A stretch of DNA of 64,000 bases from Actinernus sp. WN-2022 (taxonomy: Eukaryota; Cnidaria; Anthozoa; Actiniaria; Actinernidae): positions 16,748,095 through 16,812,094 of the forward strand of contig JAOWCC010000936.1 of assembly GCA_030867875.1 (NCBI GenBank). The letters are read 5' to 3'. Positions 35,242 through 45,135 of this stretch are shown piece by piece. Both the position numbers and the translations under genes were made by a program. The notes under the pieces are model-generated. The model ran no database searches. It was not told the origin of the DNA and saw nothing but the letters and a program-made list of their open reading frames with translations. Numbering within the stretch: the first letter of the stretch is position 1; each line of letters starts with the position of its first letter.

Positions 35242-37732
35242 GCTGGTAGTGATAATGAGGTACACAAGTGAACCTGCTGCGCCAACAAAAGCATCAGAGG
35301 TTCCACAAAGCTACCCAGCTTCGGTGTCTATTGAGCAACTTGTGAATGCAGGAAAATTTGTTAAGCCAGCCTCCAGAACAAAGACAGTATTGAAGTTGGA
35401 GTCATTTGACTTACTCAACAAAGAGTGGAAAACAGAAAAGTGTCTAACTCTCTATGTTGATGATGACAAATTTGCATCCGGAGCATATTCCGTGATGCAT
35501 TCAAAGGAACACCGGAAAGTGGCAGCCAGTGTAAAACAAATGGGTGATAAAGAAATACAATGACAAGTCAAAGAACATCATTAAGGACACAGTAAAGACG
35601 ACATGAAACAAGATGAGGCCTTCAATGCTTTTCGTCAGGCGCTCCATGAAACGGAACAGGAGTCTTTGGCCCTCGAACTTGAACGCAATTTATCGGATCT
35701 CGAGGCAGAATCATCTGGTAAGTATATACAGTTGAATCCCGATAACTCGAACCGTCGGTAACTCGAAGCTCGCGCTAACTCGAAACAAAATTGATTTTCC
35801 CTAGATTTGCGTCATACATTTAATGTAATTTTACCTTCCGTAACTCGAACCCTCGATAACTCAAACCTCCCGCTAACTCGAATCAATTTTTGTTTCCCTT
35901 CAGGTCATTTTCTTTATAATTTTACCCTCGAGAACTCGAACCTCGTTTATCAAGACGTAACGAGACAAAACGTACTTCAGAACATTGAATTTATTTTCAA
36001 GCAGCATGTATTCTTTGTGTTAACTTCTCTAGTTTCTTGGTTTTACGTTACATAAAACGTGTCAGTTCAGTCCTGTGAGAATATTGTACGTGATAAGCGG
36101 TGTCAGCAGGAATCCAAGGGAAACAAAGGATCCATTCAACCAGCTTTCATCAAGCTTAGCTGTTTCTTTAAAATGTCAATAAATTTCTTCTGTCCCTTGA
36201 AATGCAGCGTGCACGGTTCTTTCTCCGTGTAAGAAACCCGAATATTTGAATTGCAAATTATTTTCTGCAGTGTTTAACAATGCAATACGTGTCCCAAGAA
36301 TCATGTGCCGCTGACAGAAAAATGGAACATGTTCTAACGGACAATGATCTTATTACTGACAAGCAGTGGGCTTACCGCAAAGTGCTCTCAACAGAGCCCC
36401 TATTAGTCCAGCTAACAGACACTTGGAGTTGGGCGATTGACACTAAATTCGTGGTAGGGGTAGTATTTATTGATTTCCAGAAAGCCTTTGACTGCATCTG
36501 CACCTGGTAATGGATTCCTGTGCACATCCAATTGCAAATATTTGACCCTCATTGGATGTTCGTGGACAAGAGACCTCAAATCCTGTTTAGGAGAAGGCCA
36601 GGCGAAAATCTATCTGAGGCTTATTCAACAAAACCTCTGTCTGAAAACACTAGTGGGTCTTCGATCAAAGAGAAATGTAACTTTTGTCAGAAAGATGTTC
36701 TCGTGCGTGAGTTGCGAAGATACATTTGGGCATGCTCTGAAAGACAACTCGAAGATTTTGATGATGACGAGTTTTCCAGCTCGGTGTTTGGAAGGACTCA
36801 AAGCTCTCCTGGGCTTGGAGGTCCACAACAAAGATTTCTTACAAGCGAGGAAACAACAGTGGCAACGGAAACACCAAGCCAGAGAGAGGTTATAACAATT
36901 TCAAGGGTTTCAGTGAAGAATTATTTCATGTGTCCCAAAGCAGAAACACAAAAGAAAAACCCTATGAAACCCCTCACAAGGCCTACTAAAAGCAAACCAA
37001 GTACTTTTCAGCCGTCATCAGACTTAATGACGTCCTCTAGCTCTCTTACAGTGGCTTATTTGTCCAAAATTAGAGCACATTTCATTGGAAAACCTACAGA
37101 AGAAACCATACTCACCGCCGCCGAGTCTGTAGACCGAATGGCATCACGGGTAAAGTTTGAGCCCTTGGTTTAACAAGTCAGCAGTATTTAACTAGCCCGG
37201 GCTAGCCAAACTGGAACTGAGGGGGGAGGGTTGAGTTAGCACTCTGCATTTCACCCATTGAGCCCAAACACGTCCGGGAGTGAAAGGGTTAAAGCGATTT
37301 GAAAATCTGAGCCCGAGGTCGTCCTTTTTCAATACCGAGCTCAAGACTGTTGTTACTGTCGTTATTATGATGAAACACCAGTACCTTTCATCACGCCAGG
37401 TGAGGAATTCAACCAATTAGCTGTCATTTGCGTACCTTATCAAACCCATACAGAGGCCGCCAAAAATACGTAACTCCAATAAAAGCTAATAAAAAGAGTA
37501 CTGAAAAAGGCGCGACTCCGAGACCCTCTCCAAAAAAAACCAAAGACTCCGAGACGGGCAAAGTAAAGAAAAATCGAGATCTGACCTATAAAATACGAGA
37601 TTTCGAGACTCAACACTACGTTTTTTCTTGACACCATTCGCCACCCCTAACTGGCCCGGCCACCGGTACTCGGAAACTGCGGTTTTACTAAAAAACGGAC
37701 TTCAGTATAGGAAAATAGATGATATATCGATT
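35242..37732 (+). repeat. Macrosatellite unit 1 (2491 bp, array edge)
   Basis: This is the outermost unit. Frame A runs 35249-35563 with the donor at 35718; the RT piece is at 36280-36510; frame B (217 codons) at 36520-37173. It is the most diverged unit: glutamine for lysine before MGDKEIQ, CGT (Arg) where others have TGT (Cys) downstream in frame A, and MASRV for MASWV. It lacks the 6-bp EFC insertion, lacks the 13-bp sequence and has the 97-bp module. Greater divergence at an array edge is expected where homogenisation is weakest. Confidence 0.93.
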
Positions 37733-38208
37733 GCTGGTAGTGATGAGGAGGTACACAAGTGAACCTGCTGCGCCAACAAAAGCATCAGAGGTTCCACAAA
37801 GCTACCCAGCTTCGGTGTCTATTGAGCAACTTGTGAATGCAGGAAAATTTGTTAAGCCAGCCTCCAGAACAAAGACAGTATTGAAGTTGGAGTCATTTGA
37901 CTTACTCAACAAAGAGTGGAAAACAGAAAAGTGTCTAACTCTCTATGTTGATGATGACAAATTTGCATCCGGAGCATATTCCGTGATGCATTCAAAGGAA
38001 CACCGGAAAGTGGCAGCCAGTGTAAAAAAAATGGGTGATAAAGAAATACAATGACAAGTCAAAGAACATCATTAAGGACACAGTAAAGACGACATGAAAC
38101 AAGATGAGGCCTTCAATGCTTTTTGTCAGGCGCTCCATGAAACGGAACAGGAGTCTTTGGCCCTCGAACTTGAACGCAATTTATCGGATCTCGAGGCAGA
38201 ATCATCTG
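37719..38208 (+). pseudogene. Frame A: exon-like coding remnant ending at a splice donor (unit 2)
   Basis: One frame runs from 37719 to a strong donor at 38209 (TCTG|GTAAGTATA), 163 codons plus one base, broken only by TGA at 38052-38054 and TAA at 38073-38075. Before the stops it contains SIEQLVNAGKFVKPASRTKT and LTLYVDDDKFASGAYSVMHS; after them MKQDEAFNAFCQALHETEQE and SLALELERNL, a charged, probably helical end. The FASGAY stretch faintly recalls the FAxGAFR segment of alpha-kinase domains; this is a guess. The persistence of frame through both stops to the donor indicates a former internal or first exon of a host gene. All complete units carry both stops; units 5 and 8 add a third (KEW to stop). 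Confidence 0.6.
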
Positions 38209-38214
38209 GTAAGT
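38209..38214 (+). promoter_or_regulatory. 5' splice donor GTAAGT (unit 2)
   Basis: CTG|GTAAGT matches the consensus donor perfectly and sits at the end of frame A. It is conserved in units 1-11; in unit 12 the same position (62646-62651) reads GACAGT, which would abolish it. Confidence 0.6.
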
Positions 38215-38219
38215 ATATA

Positions 38220-38740
38220 CAGTTGAATCCCGATAACTCGAACCGTCGGTAACTCGAAGCTCGCGCTAACTCGAACCAAAATTGATTTTCCCTGGATTTG
38301 CGTCATACATTTAATGTAATTTTACCTTCCGTAACTCGAACCCTCGATAACTCAAACCTCCCGCTAACTCGAATCAATTTTTGTTTCCCTTCAAGTCATT
38401 TTCTTTATAATTTTACCCTCGAGAACTCGAACCTCGTTTATCAAGACGTAACGAGACAAAACGTACTTCAGAACATTGAATTTATTTTCAAGCAGCATGT
38501 ATTCTTTGTGTTAACTTCTCTAGTTTCTTGGTTTTACGTTACATAAAACGTGTCAGTTCAGTCCTGTGAGAATATTGTACGTGATAAGCGGTGTCAGCAG
38601 GAATCCAAGGGAAACAAAGGATCCATTCAACCAGCTTTCATCAAGCTTAGCTGTTTCTTTAAAATGTCAATAAATTTCTTCTGTCCCTTGAAATGCAGCG
38701 TGCACGGTTCTTTCTCCGTGTAAGAAACCCGAATATTTGA
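38220..38740 (+). mobile_element. Left end of a pogo/Tigger-like DNA transposon (unit 2)
   Basis: Directly after the donor, TATA is followed by CAGTTGAATCCCGATAACTC and a series of ACTCGAA motifs (at least seven within 240 bp). A CAG-starting terminus next to TA with subterminal repeats is typical of pogo/Tigger (CENPB-domain) elements, known from memory. No matching right end (reverse complement, GAGTTATCGGGATTCAACTG) is present in the unit, so only the left part was captured. The internal limit near 38740 is approximate. In units 4 and 7 the first ACTCGAA repeats are rearranged, with GAAGCTCGCGCTAACTC duplicated. Confidence 0.5.
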
Positions 38741-38770
38741 ATTGCAAATTATTTTCTGCAGTGTTTAACA

Positions 38771-39001
38771 ATGCAATACGTGTCCCAAGAATCATGTGCC
38801 GCTGACAGAAAAATGGAACATGTTCTAACGGACAATGATCTTATTACTGACAAGCAGTGGGCTTACCGCAAAGTGCTCTCAACAGAGCCCCTATTAGTCC
38901 AGCTAACAGACACTTGGAGTTGGGCGATTGACACTAAATTCGTGGTAGGGGTAGTATTTATTGATTTCCAGAAAGCCTTTGACTGCATCTGCACCTGGTA
39001 A
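38771..39001 (+). pseudogene. Non-LTR reverse transcriptase fragment with motif A (unit 2)
   Basis: The 76-codon frame contains LTDNDLITDKQWAYRKVLST, LLVQLTDTWSWAID and VVGVVFIDFQKAFDC. The last is motif A of non-LTR reverse transcriptases (F-x-D-x-x-K-A-F-D), with its catalytic aspartate intact. The frame stops at TAA soon after; KLQ/FGxxG-like sequence continues brokenly to about 39110. Motifs B-D (including YADD) are absent. It is preceded by an acceptor-like TTATTTTCTGCAG. Same-strand copies occur in every unit (for example 36280, 41263, 43761, 46174, 48587, 51085, 53498, 55911, 58311, 60808, 63208). Confidence 0.85.
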
Positions 39002-39010
39002 TGGATTCCT

Positions 39011-39664
39011 GTGCACATCCAATTGCAAATATTTGACCCTCATTGGATGTTCGTGGACAAGAGACCTCAAATCCTGTTTAGGAGAAGGCCAGGCGAAAAT
39101 CTATCTGAGGCTTATTCAACAAAACCTCTGTCTGAAAACACTAGTGGGTCTTCGATCAAAGAGAAATGTAACTTTTGTCAGAAAGATGTTCTCGTGCGTG
39201 AGTTGCGAAGATACATTTGGGCATGCTCTGAAAGACAACTCGAAGATTTTGATGATGACGAGTTTTCCAGCTCGGTGTTTGGAAGGACTCAAAGCTCTCC
39301 TGGGCTTGGAGGTCCACAACAAAGATTTCTTACAAGCGAGGAAACAACAGTGGCAACGGAAACACCAAGCCAGAGAGAGGTTATAACAATTTCAAGGGTT
39401 TCAGTGAAGAATTATTTCATGTGTCCCAAAGCAGAAACACAAAAGAAAAACCCTATGAAACCCCTCACAAGGCCTACTAAAAGCAAACCAAGTACTTTTC
39501 AGCCGTCATCAGACTTAATGATGTCCTCTAGCTCTCTTACAGTGGCTTATTTGTCCAAAATTAGAGCACATTTCATTGGAAAACCTACAGAAGAAACCAT
39601 ACTCACCGCCGCCGAGTCTGTAGACCGAATGGCATCATGGGTAAAGTTTGAGCCCTTGGTTTAA
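39011..39664 (+). CDS. Frame B: 217-codon open frame with a UBZ4/C2HC-like finger (unit 2)
   Basis: An uninterrupted frame joins the tail of the RT piece (residues 1-40) to a host-like sequence. Residues 53-72 have the spacing C-x2-C-x11-Y-x3-C; UBZ4-type ubiquitin-binding fingers have C-x2-C-x11-H-x3-C, so the third ligand has changed to tyrosine. An acidic patch (EDFDDDEF) and a long Ser/Thr/Lys-rich, probably disordered region follow, ending VKFEPLV. Cnidarian G2E3/HECT-like proteins have similar fingers (memory, unverified). It is open in all complete units (217, 219 or 240 codons) but there is no promoter evidence and its first part is mobile-element derived; it may be an untranslated fossil. 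Confidence 0.45.
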   Translation: MHIQLQIFDPHWMFVDKRPQILFRRRPGENLSEAYSTKPLSENTSGSSIKEKCNFCQKDVLVRELRRYIWACSERQLEDFDDDEFSSSVFGRTQSSPGLGGPQQRFLTSEETTVATETPSQREVITISRVSVKNYFMCPKAETQKKNPMKPLTRPTKSKPSTFQPSSDLMMSSSSLTVAYLSKIRAHFIGKPTEETILTAAESVDRMASWVKFEPLV

Positions 39665-39682
39665 CAAGTCAGCAGTATTTAA

Positions 39683-39696
39683 CTAGCCCGGGCTAG
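39683..39696. repeat. 14-bp perfect palindrome CTAGCCCGGGCTAG (unit 2)
   Basis: This lies 18 bp after frame B. It recurs once per unit (for example 37192-37205 in unit 1) without change in the copies I read. Confidence 0.8.
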
Positions 39697-39753
39697 CCAA
39701 ACTGGAACTGAGGGGGGAGGGTTGAGTTAGCACTCTGCATTTCACCCATTGAG

Positions 39754-39850
39754 CCCAAACACGTCCGGGAGTGAAAGGGTTAAAGCGATTTGAAAATCTG
39801 AGCCCGAGGTCGTCCTTTTTCAATACCGAGCTCAAGACTGTTGTTACTGT
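39754..39850. repeat. 97-bp presence/absence module (unit 2 copy)
   Basis: This segment runs from CCCAAACACGTCCGGGAGTG to GTTGTTACTGT. It is present in units 1, 2, 3, 6 and 10 and missing in units 4, 5, 7, 8, 9 and 11, where TTGAG joins directly to CGTTATTATG. All deletions have the same breakpoints, so a single event was spread by recombination. Confidence 0.9.
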
Positions 39851-40224
39851 CGTTATTATGATGAAACACCAGTACCTTTCATCACGCCAGGTGAGGAATT
39901 CAACCAATTAGCTGTCATTTGCGTACCTTATCAAACCCATACAGAGGCCGCCAAAAATACGTAACTCCAATAAAAGCTAATAAAAAAGAGTACTGAAAAA
40001 GGCGCGACTCCGAGACCCTCTCCAAAAAAACCCAAAGACTCCGAGACGGGCAAAGTAAAGAAAAATCGAGATCTGACCTATAAAATACGAGATTTCGAGA
40101 CTCAACACTACGTTTTTTCTTGACACCATTCGCCACCCCTAACTGGCCCGGCCACCGGTACTCGGAAACTGCGGTTTTACTAAAAAACGGACTTCAGTAT
40201 AGGAAAATAGATGATATATCGATT

Positions 40225-42721
40225 GCTGGTAGTGATGAGGAGGTACACAAGTGAACCTGCTGCGCCAACAAAAGCATCAGAGGTTCCACAAAGCTACCCA
40301 GCTTCGGTGTCTATTGAGCAACTTGTGAATGCAGGAAAATTTGTTAAGCCAGCCTCCAGAACAAAGACAGTATTGAAGTTGGAGTCATTTGACTTACTCA
40401 ACAAAGAGTGGAAAACAGAAAAGTGTCTAACTCTCTATGTTGATGATGACAAATTTGCATCCGGAGCATATTCCGTGATGCATTCAAAGGAACACCGGAA
40501 AGTGGCAGCCAGTGTAAAAAAAATGGGTGATAAAGAAATACAATGACAAGTCAAAGAACATCATTAAGGACACAGTAAAGACGACATGAAACAAGATGAG
40601 GCCTTCAATGCTTTTTGTCAGGCGCTCCATGAAACGGAACAGGAGTCTTTGGCCCTCGAACTTGAACGCAATTTATCGGATCTCGAGGCAGAATCATCTG
40701 GTAAGTATATACAGTTGAATCCCGATAACTCGAACCGTCGGTAACTCGAAGCTCGCGCTAACTCGAACCAAAATTGATTTTCCCTGGATTTGCGTCATAC
40801 ATTTAATGTAATTTTACCTTCCGTAACTCGAACCCTCGGTAACTCGAACCTCCCGCTAGCTCGAATCAATTTTTGTTTCCCTTCAGGTCATTTTCTTTAT
40901 AATTTTACCCTCGAGAACTCGAACCTCGTTTATCAAGACGTAACGAGACAAAACGTACTTCAGAACATTGAATTTATTTTCAAGCAGCATGTATTCTTTG
41001 TGTTAACTTCTCTAGTTTCTTGGTTTTACGTTACATAAAACGTGTCAGTTCAGTCCTGTGAGAATATTGTACGTGATAAGCGGTGTCAGCAGGAATCCAA
41101 GGGAAACAAAGGATCCATTCAACCAGCTTTCATCAAGCTTAGCTGTTTCTTTAAAATGTCAATAAATTTCTTCTGTCCCTTGAAATGCAGCGTGCACGGT
41201 TCTTTCTCCGTGTAAGAAACCCGAATATTTGAATTGCAAATTATTTTCTGCAGTGTTTAACAATGCAATACGTGTCCCAAGAATCATGTGCCGCTGACAG
41301 AAAAATGGAACATGTTCTAACGGACAATGATCTTATTACTGACAAGCAGTGGGCTTACCGCAAAGTGCTCTCAACAGAGCCCCTATTAGTCCAGCTAACA
41401 GACACTTGGAGTTGGGCGATTGACACTAAATTCGTGGTAGGGGTAGTATTTATTGATTTCCAGAAAGCCTTTGACTGCATCTGCACCTGGTAATGGATTC
41501 CTGTGCACATCCAATTGCAAATATTTGACCCTCATTGGATGTTCGTGGACAAGAGAACTCAAATCCTGTTTAGGAGAAGGCCAGGCGAAAATCTATCTGA
41601 GGCTTATTCAACAAAACCTCTGTCTGAAAACACTAGTGGGTCTTCGATCAAAGAGAAATGTAACTTTTGTCAGAAAGATGTTCTCGTGCGTGAGTTGCGA
41701 AGATACATTTGGGCATGCTCTGAAAGACAACTCGAAGATTTTGATGATGACGAGTTTTCCAGCTCGGTGTTTGGAAGGACTCAAAGCTCTCCTGGGCTTG
41801 GAGGTCCACAACAAAGATTTCTTACAAGCGAGGAAACAACAGTGGCAACGGAAACACCAAGCCAGAGAGAGGTTATAACAATTTCAAGGGTTTCAGTGAA
41901 GAATTATTTCATGTGTCCCAAAGCAGAAACACAAAAGAAAAACCCTATGAAACCCCTCACAAGGCCTACTAAAAGCAAACCAAGTACTTTTCAGCCGTCA
42001 TCAGACTTAATGACGTCCTCTAGCTCTCTTACAGTGGCTTATTTGTCCAAAATTAGAGCACATTTCATTGGAAAACCTACAGAAGAAACCATACTCACCG
42101 CCGCCGAGTCTGTAGAATTCTGCCGAATGGCATCATGGGTAAAGTTTGAGCCCTTGGTTTAACAAGTCAGCAGTATTTAACTAGCCCGGGCTAGCCAAAC
42201 TGGAACTGAGGGGGGAGGGTTGAGTTAGCACTCTGCATTTCACCCATTGAGCCCAAACACGTCCGGGAGTGAAAGGCTTAAAGCGATTTGAAAATCTGAG
42301 CCCGAGGTCGTCCTTTTTCAATACCGAGCTCAAGACTGTTGTTACTGTCGTTATTATGATGAAACACCAGTACCTTTCATCACGCCAGGTGAGGAATTCA
42401 ACCAATTAGCTGTCATTTGCGTACCTTATCAAACCCATACAGAGGCCGCCAAAAATACGTAACTCCAATAAAAGCTAATAAAAAGAGTACTGAAAAAGGC
42501 GCAACTCCGAGACCCTCTCCAAAAAAAACCAAAGACTCCGAGACGGGCAAAGTAAAGAAAAATCGAGATCTGACCTATAAAATACGAGATTTCGAGACTC
42601 AACACTACGTTTTTTCTTGACACCATTCGCCACCCCTAACTGGCCCGGCCACCGGTACTCGGAAACTGCGGTTTTACTAAAAAACGGACTTCAGTATAGG
42701 AAAATAGATGATATATCGATT
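40225..42721 (+). repeat. Macrosatellite unit 3 (2497 bp)
   Basis: Frame A starts at 40211; RT piece 41263-41493; frame B 41503-42162 (219 codons; the 6-bp EFC segment is present here and in all later complete units). Proline to threonine in KRTQILF. The 97-bp module is present with GAAAGGCTTAAAG; the tail has GGCGCAACTCC, both shared with the tail of unit 6. Confidence 0.93.
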
Positions 42722-45135
42722 GCTGGTAGTGATAATGAGGTACACAAGTGAACCTGCTGCGCCAACAAAAGCATCAGAGGTTCCACAAAGCTACCCAGCT
42801 TCGGTGTCTATTGAGCAACTTGTGAATGCAGGAAAATTTGTTAAGCCAGCCTCCAGAACACAGACAGTATTGAAGTTGGAGTCATTTGACTTACTCAACA
42901 AAGAGTGGAAAACAGAAAAGTGTCTAACTCTCTATGTTGATGATGACAAATTTGCATCCGGAGCATATTCCGTGATGCATTCAAAGGAACACCGGAAAGT
43001 GGCAGCCAGTGTAAAAAAAATGGGTGATAAAGAAATACAATGACAAGTCAAAGAACATCATTAAGGACACAGTAAAGACGACATGAAACAAGATGAGGCC
43101 TTCAATGCTTTTTGTCAGGCGCTCCATGAAACGGAACAGGAGTCTTTGGCCCTCGAACTTGAACGCAATTTATCGGATCTCGAGGCAGAATCATCTGGTA
43201 AGTATATACAGTTGAATCCCGGTAACTCGAAGCTCGCGCTAACTCGAAGCTCGCGCTAACTCGAACCAAAATTGATTTTCCCTGGATTTGCGTCATACAT
43301 TTAATGTAATTTTACCTTCCGTAACTCGAACCCTCGATAACTCAAACCTCCCGCTAACTCGAATCAATTTTTGTTTCCCTTCAGGTCATTTTCTTTATAA
43401 TTTTACCCTCGAGAACTCGAACCTCGTTTATCAAGACGTAACGAGACAAAACGTACTTCAGAACATTGAATTTATTTTCAAGCAGCATGTATTCTTTGTG
43501 TTAACTTCTCTAGTTTCTTGGTTTTACGTTACATAAAACGTGTCAGTTCAGTCCTGTGAGAATATTGTACGTGATAAGCGGTGTCAGCAGGAATCCAAGG
43601 GAAACAAAGGATCCATTCAACCAGCTTTCATCAAGCTTAGCTGTTTCTTTAAAATGTCAATAAATTTCTTCTGTCCCTTGAAATGCAGCGTGCACGGTTC
43701 TTTCTCCGTGTAAGAAACCCGAATATTTGAATTGCAAATTATTTTCTGCAGTGTTTAACAATGCAAAACGTGTCCCAAGAATCATGTGCCGCTGACAGAA
43801 AAATGGAACATGTTCTAACGGACAATGATCTTATTACTGACAAGCAGTGGGCTTACCGCAAAGTGCTCTCAACAGAGCCCCTATTAGTCCAGCTAACAGA
43901 CACTTGGAGTTGGGCGATTGACACTAAATTCGTGGTAGGGGTAGTATTTATTGATTTCCAGAAAGCCTTCGACTGCATCTGCACCTGGTAATGGATTCCT
44001 GTGCACATCCAATTGCAAATATTTGACCCTCATTGGATGTTCGTGGACAAGAGACCTCAAATCCTGTTTAGGAGAAGGCCAGGCGAAAATCTATCTGAGG
44101 CTTATTCAGAAATCACTTTCAACAAAACCTCTGTCTGAAAACACTAGTGGGTCTTCGATCAAAGAGAAATGTAACTTTTGTCAGAAAGATGTTCTCGTGC
44201 GTGAGTTGCGAAGATACATTTGGGCATGCTCTGAAAGACAACTCGAAGATTTTGATGATGACGAGTTTTCCAGCTCGGTGTTTGGAAGGACTCAAAGCTC
44301 TCCTGGGCTTGGAGGTCCACAACAAAGATTTCTTACAAGCGAGGAAACAACAGTGGCAACGGAAACACCAAGCCAGAGAGAGGTTATAACAATTTCAAGG
44401 GTTTCAGTGAAGAATTATTTCATGTGTCCCAAAGCAGAAACACAAAAGAAAAACCCTATGAAACCCCTCACAAGGCCTACTAAAAGCAAACCAAGTACTT
44501 TTCAGCCGTCATCAGACTTAATGACGTCCTCTAGCTCTCTTACAGTGGCTTATTTGTCCAAAATTAGAGCACATTTCATTGGAAAACCTACAGAAGAAAC
44601 CATACTCACCGCCGCCGAGTCTGTAGAATTCTGCCGAATGGCATCATGGGTAAAGTTTGAGCCCTTGGTTTAACAAGTCAGCAGTATTTAACTAGCCCGG
44701 GCTAGCCAAACTGGAACTGATGGGGGAGGGTTGAGTTAGCACTCTGCATTTCACCCATTGAGCGTTATTATGATGAAACACCAGTACCTTTCATCACGCC
44801 AGGTGAGGAATTCAACCAATTAGCTGTCATTTGCGTACCTTATCAAACCCATACAGAGGCCGCCAAAAATACGTAACTCCAATAAAAGCTAATAAAAAGA
44901 GTACTGAAAAAGGCGCGACTCCGAGACCCTCTCCAAAAAAAACCAAAGACTCCGAGACGGGCAAAGTAAAGAAAAATCGAGATCTGACCTATAAAATACG
45001 AGATTTCGAGACTCAACACTACGTTTTTTCTTGACACCATTCGCCACCCCTAACTGGCCCGGCCACCGGTACTCGGAAACTGCGGTTTTACTAAAAAACG
45101 GACTTCAGTATAGGAAAATAGATGATATATCGATT
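42722..45135 (+). repeat. Macrosatellite unit 4 (2414 bp)
   Basis: Frame A from 42708 with SRTQTVL; rearranged ACTCGAA repeats near 43220-43262; RT piece 43761-43991 (MQNVS variant). The 13-bp sequence GAAATCACTTTCA is present (44109-44121), which lengthens frame B to 240 codons (43951-44673). The 97-bp module is absent. First unit of the 7324-bp duplicated triplet. Confidence 0.93.

Larger units (their letters stand above)
37733..40224 (+). repeat. Macrosatellite unit 2 (2492 bp)
   Basis: This is the reference unit for the sub-features below. It has MRRYTS near the frame A start, as unit 3 does, where the others have IMRYTS. It lacks the 6-bp EFC segment and the 13-bp sequence, and the 97-bp module is present (39754-39850). 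Confidence 0.93.

Noticed and set aside
37428..37637. 67-codon plus and 65-codon minus frames in unit tails
   Set aside because: They lie opposite each other in CGAGAC-rich tail sequence with no motif; they recur only through the array.
38298..38546. 82-codon frame in the pogo-like segment
   Set aside because: It begins in the ACTCGAA repeats and has no transposase motif.
39116..39322. 68-codon minus-strand and 80/141-codon plus-strand frames repeated in the macrosatellite
   Set aside because: They overlap frame B in other frames; frame B has the coherent zinc-finger and acidic sequence, so these are shadows.
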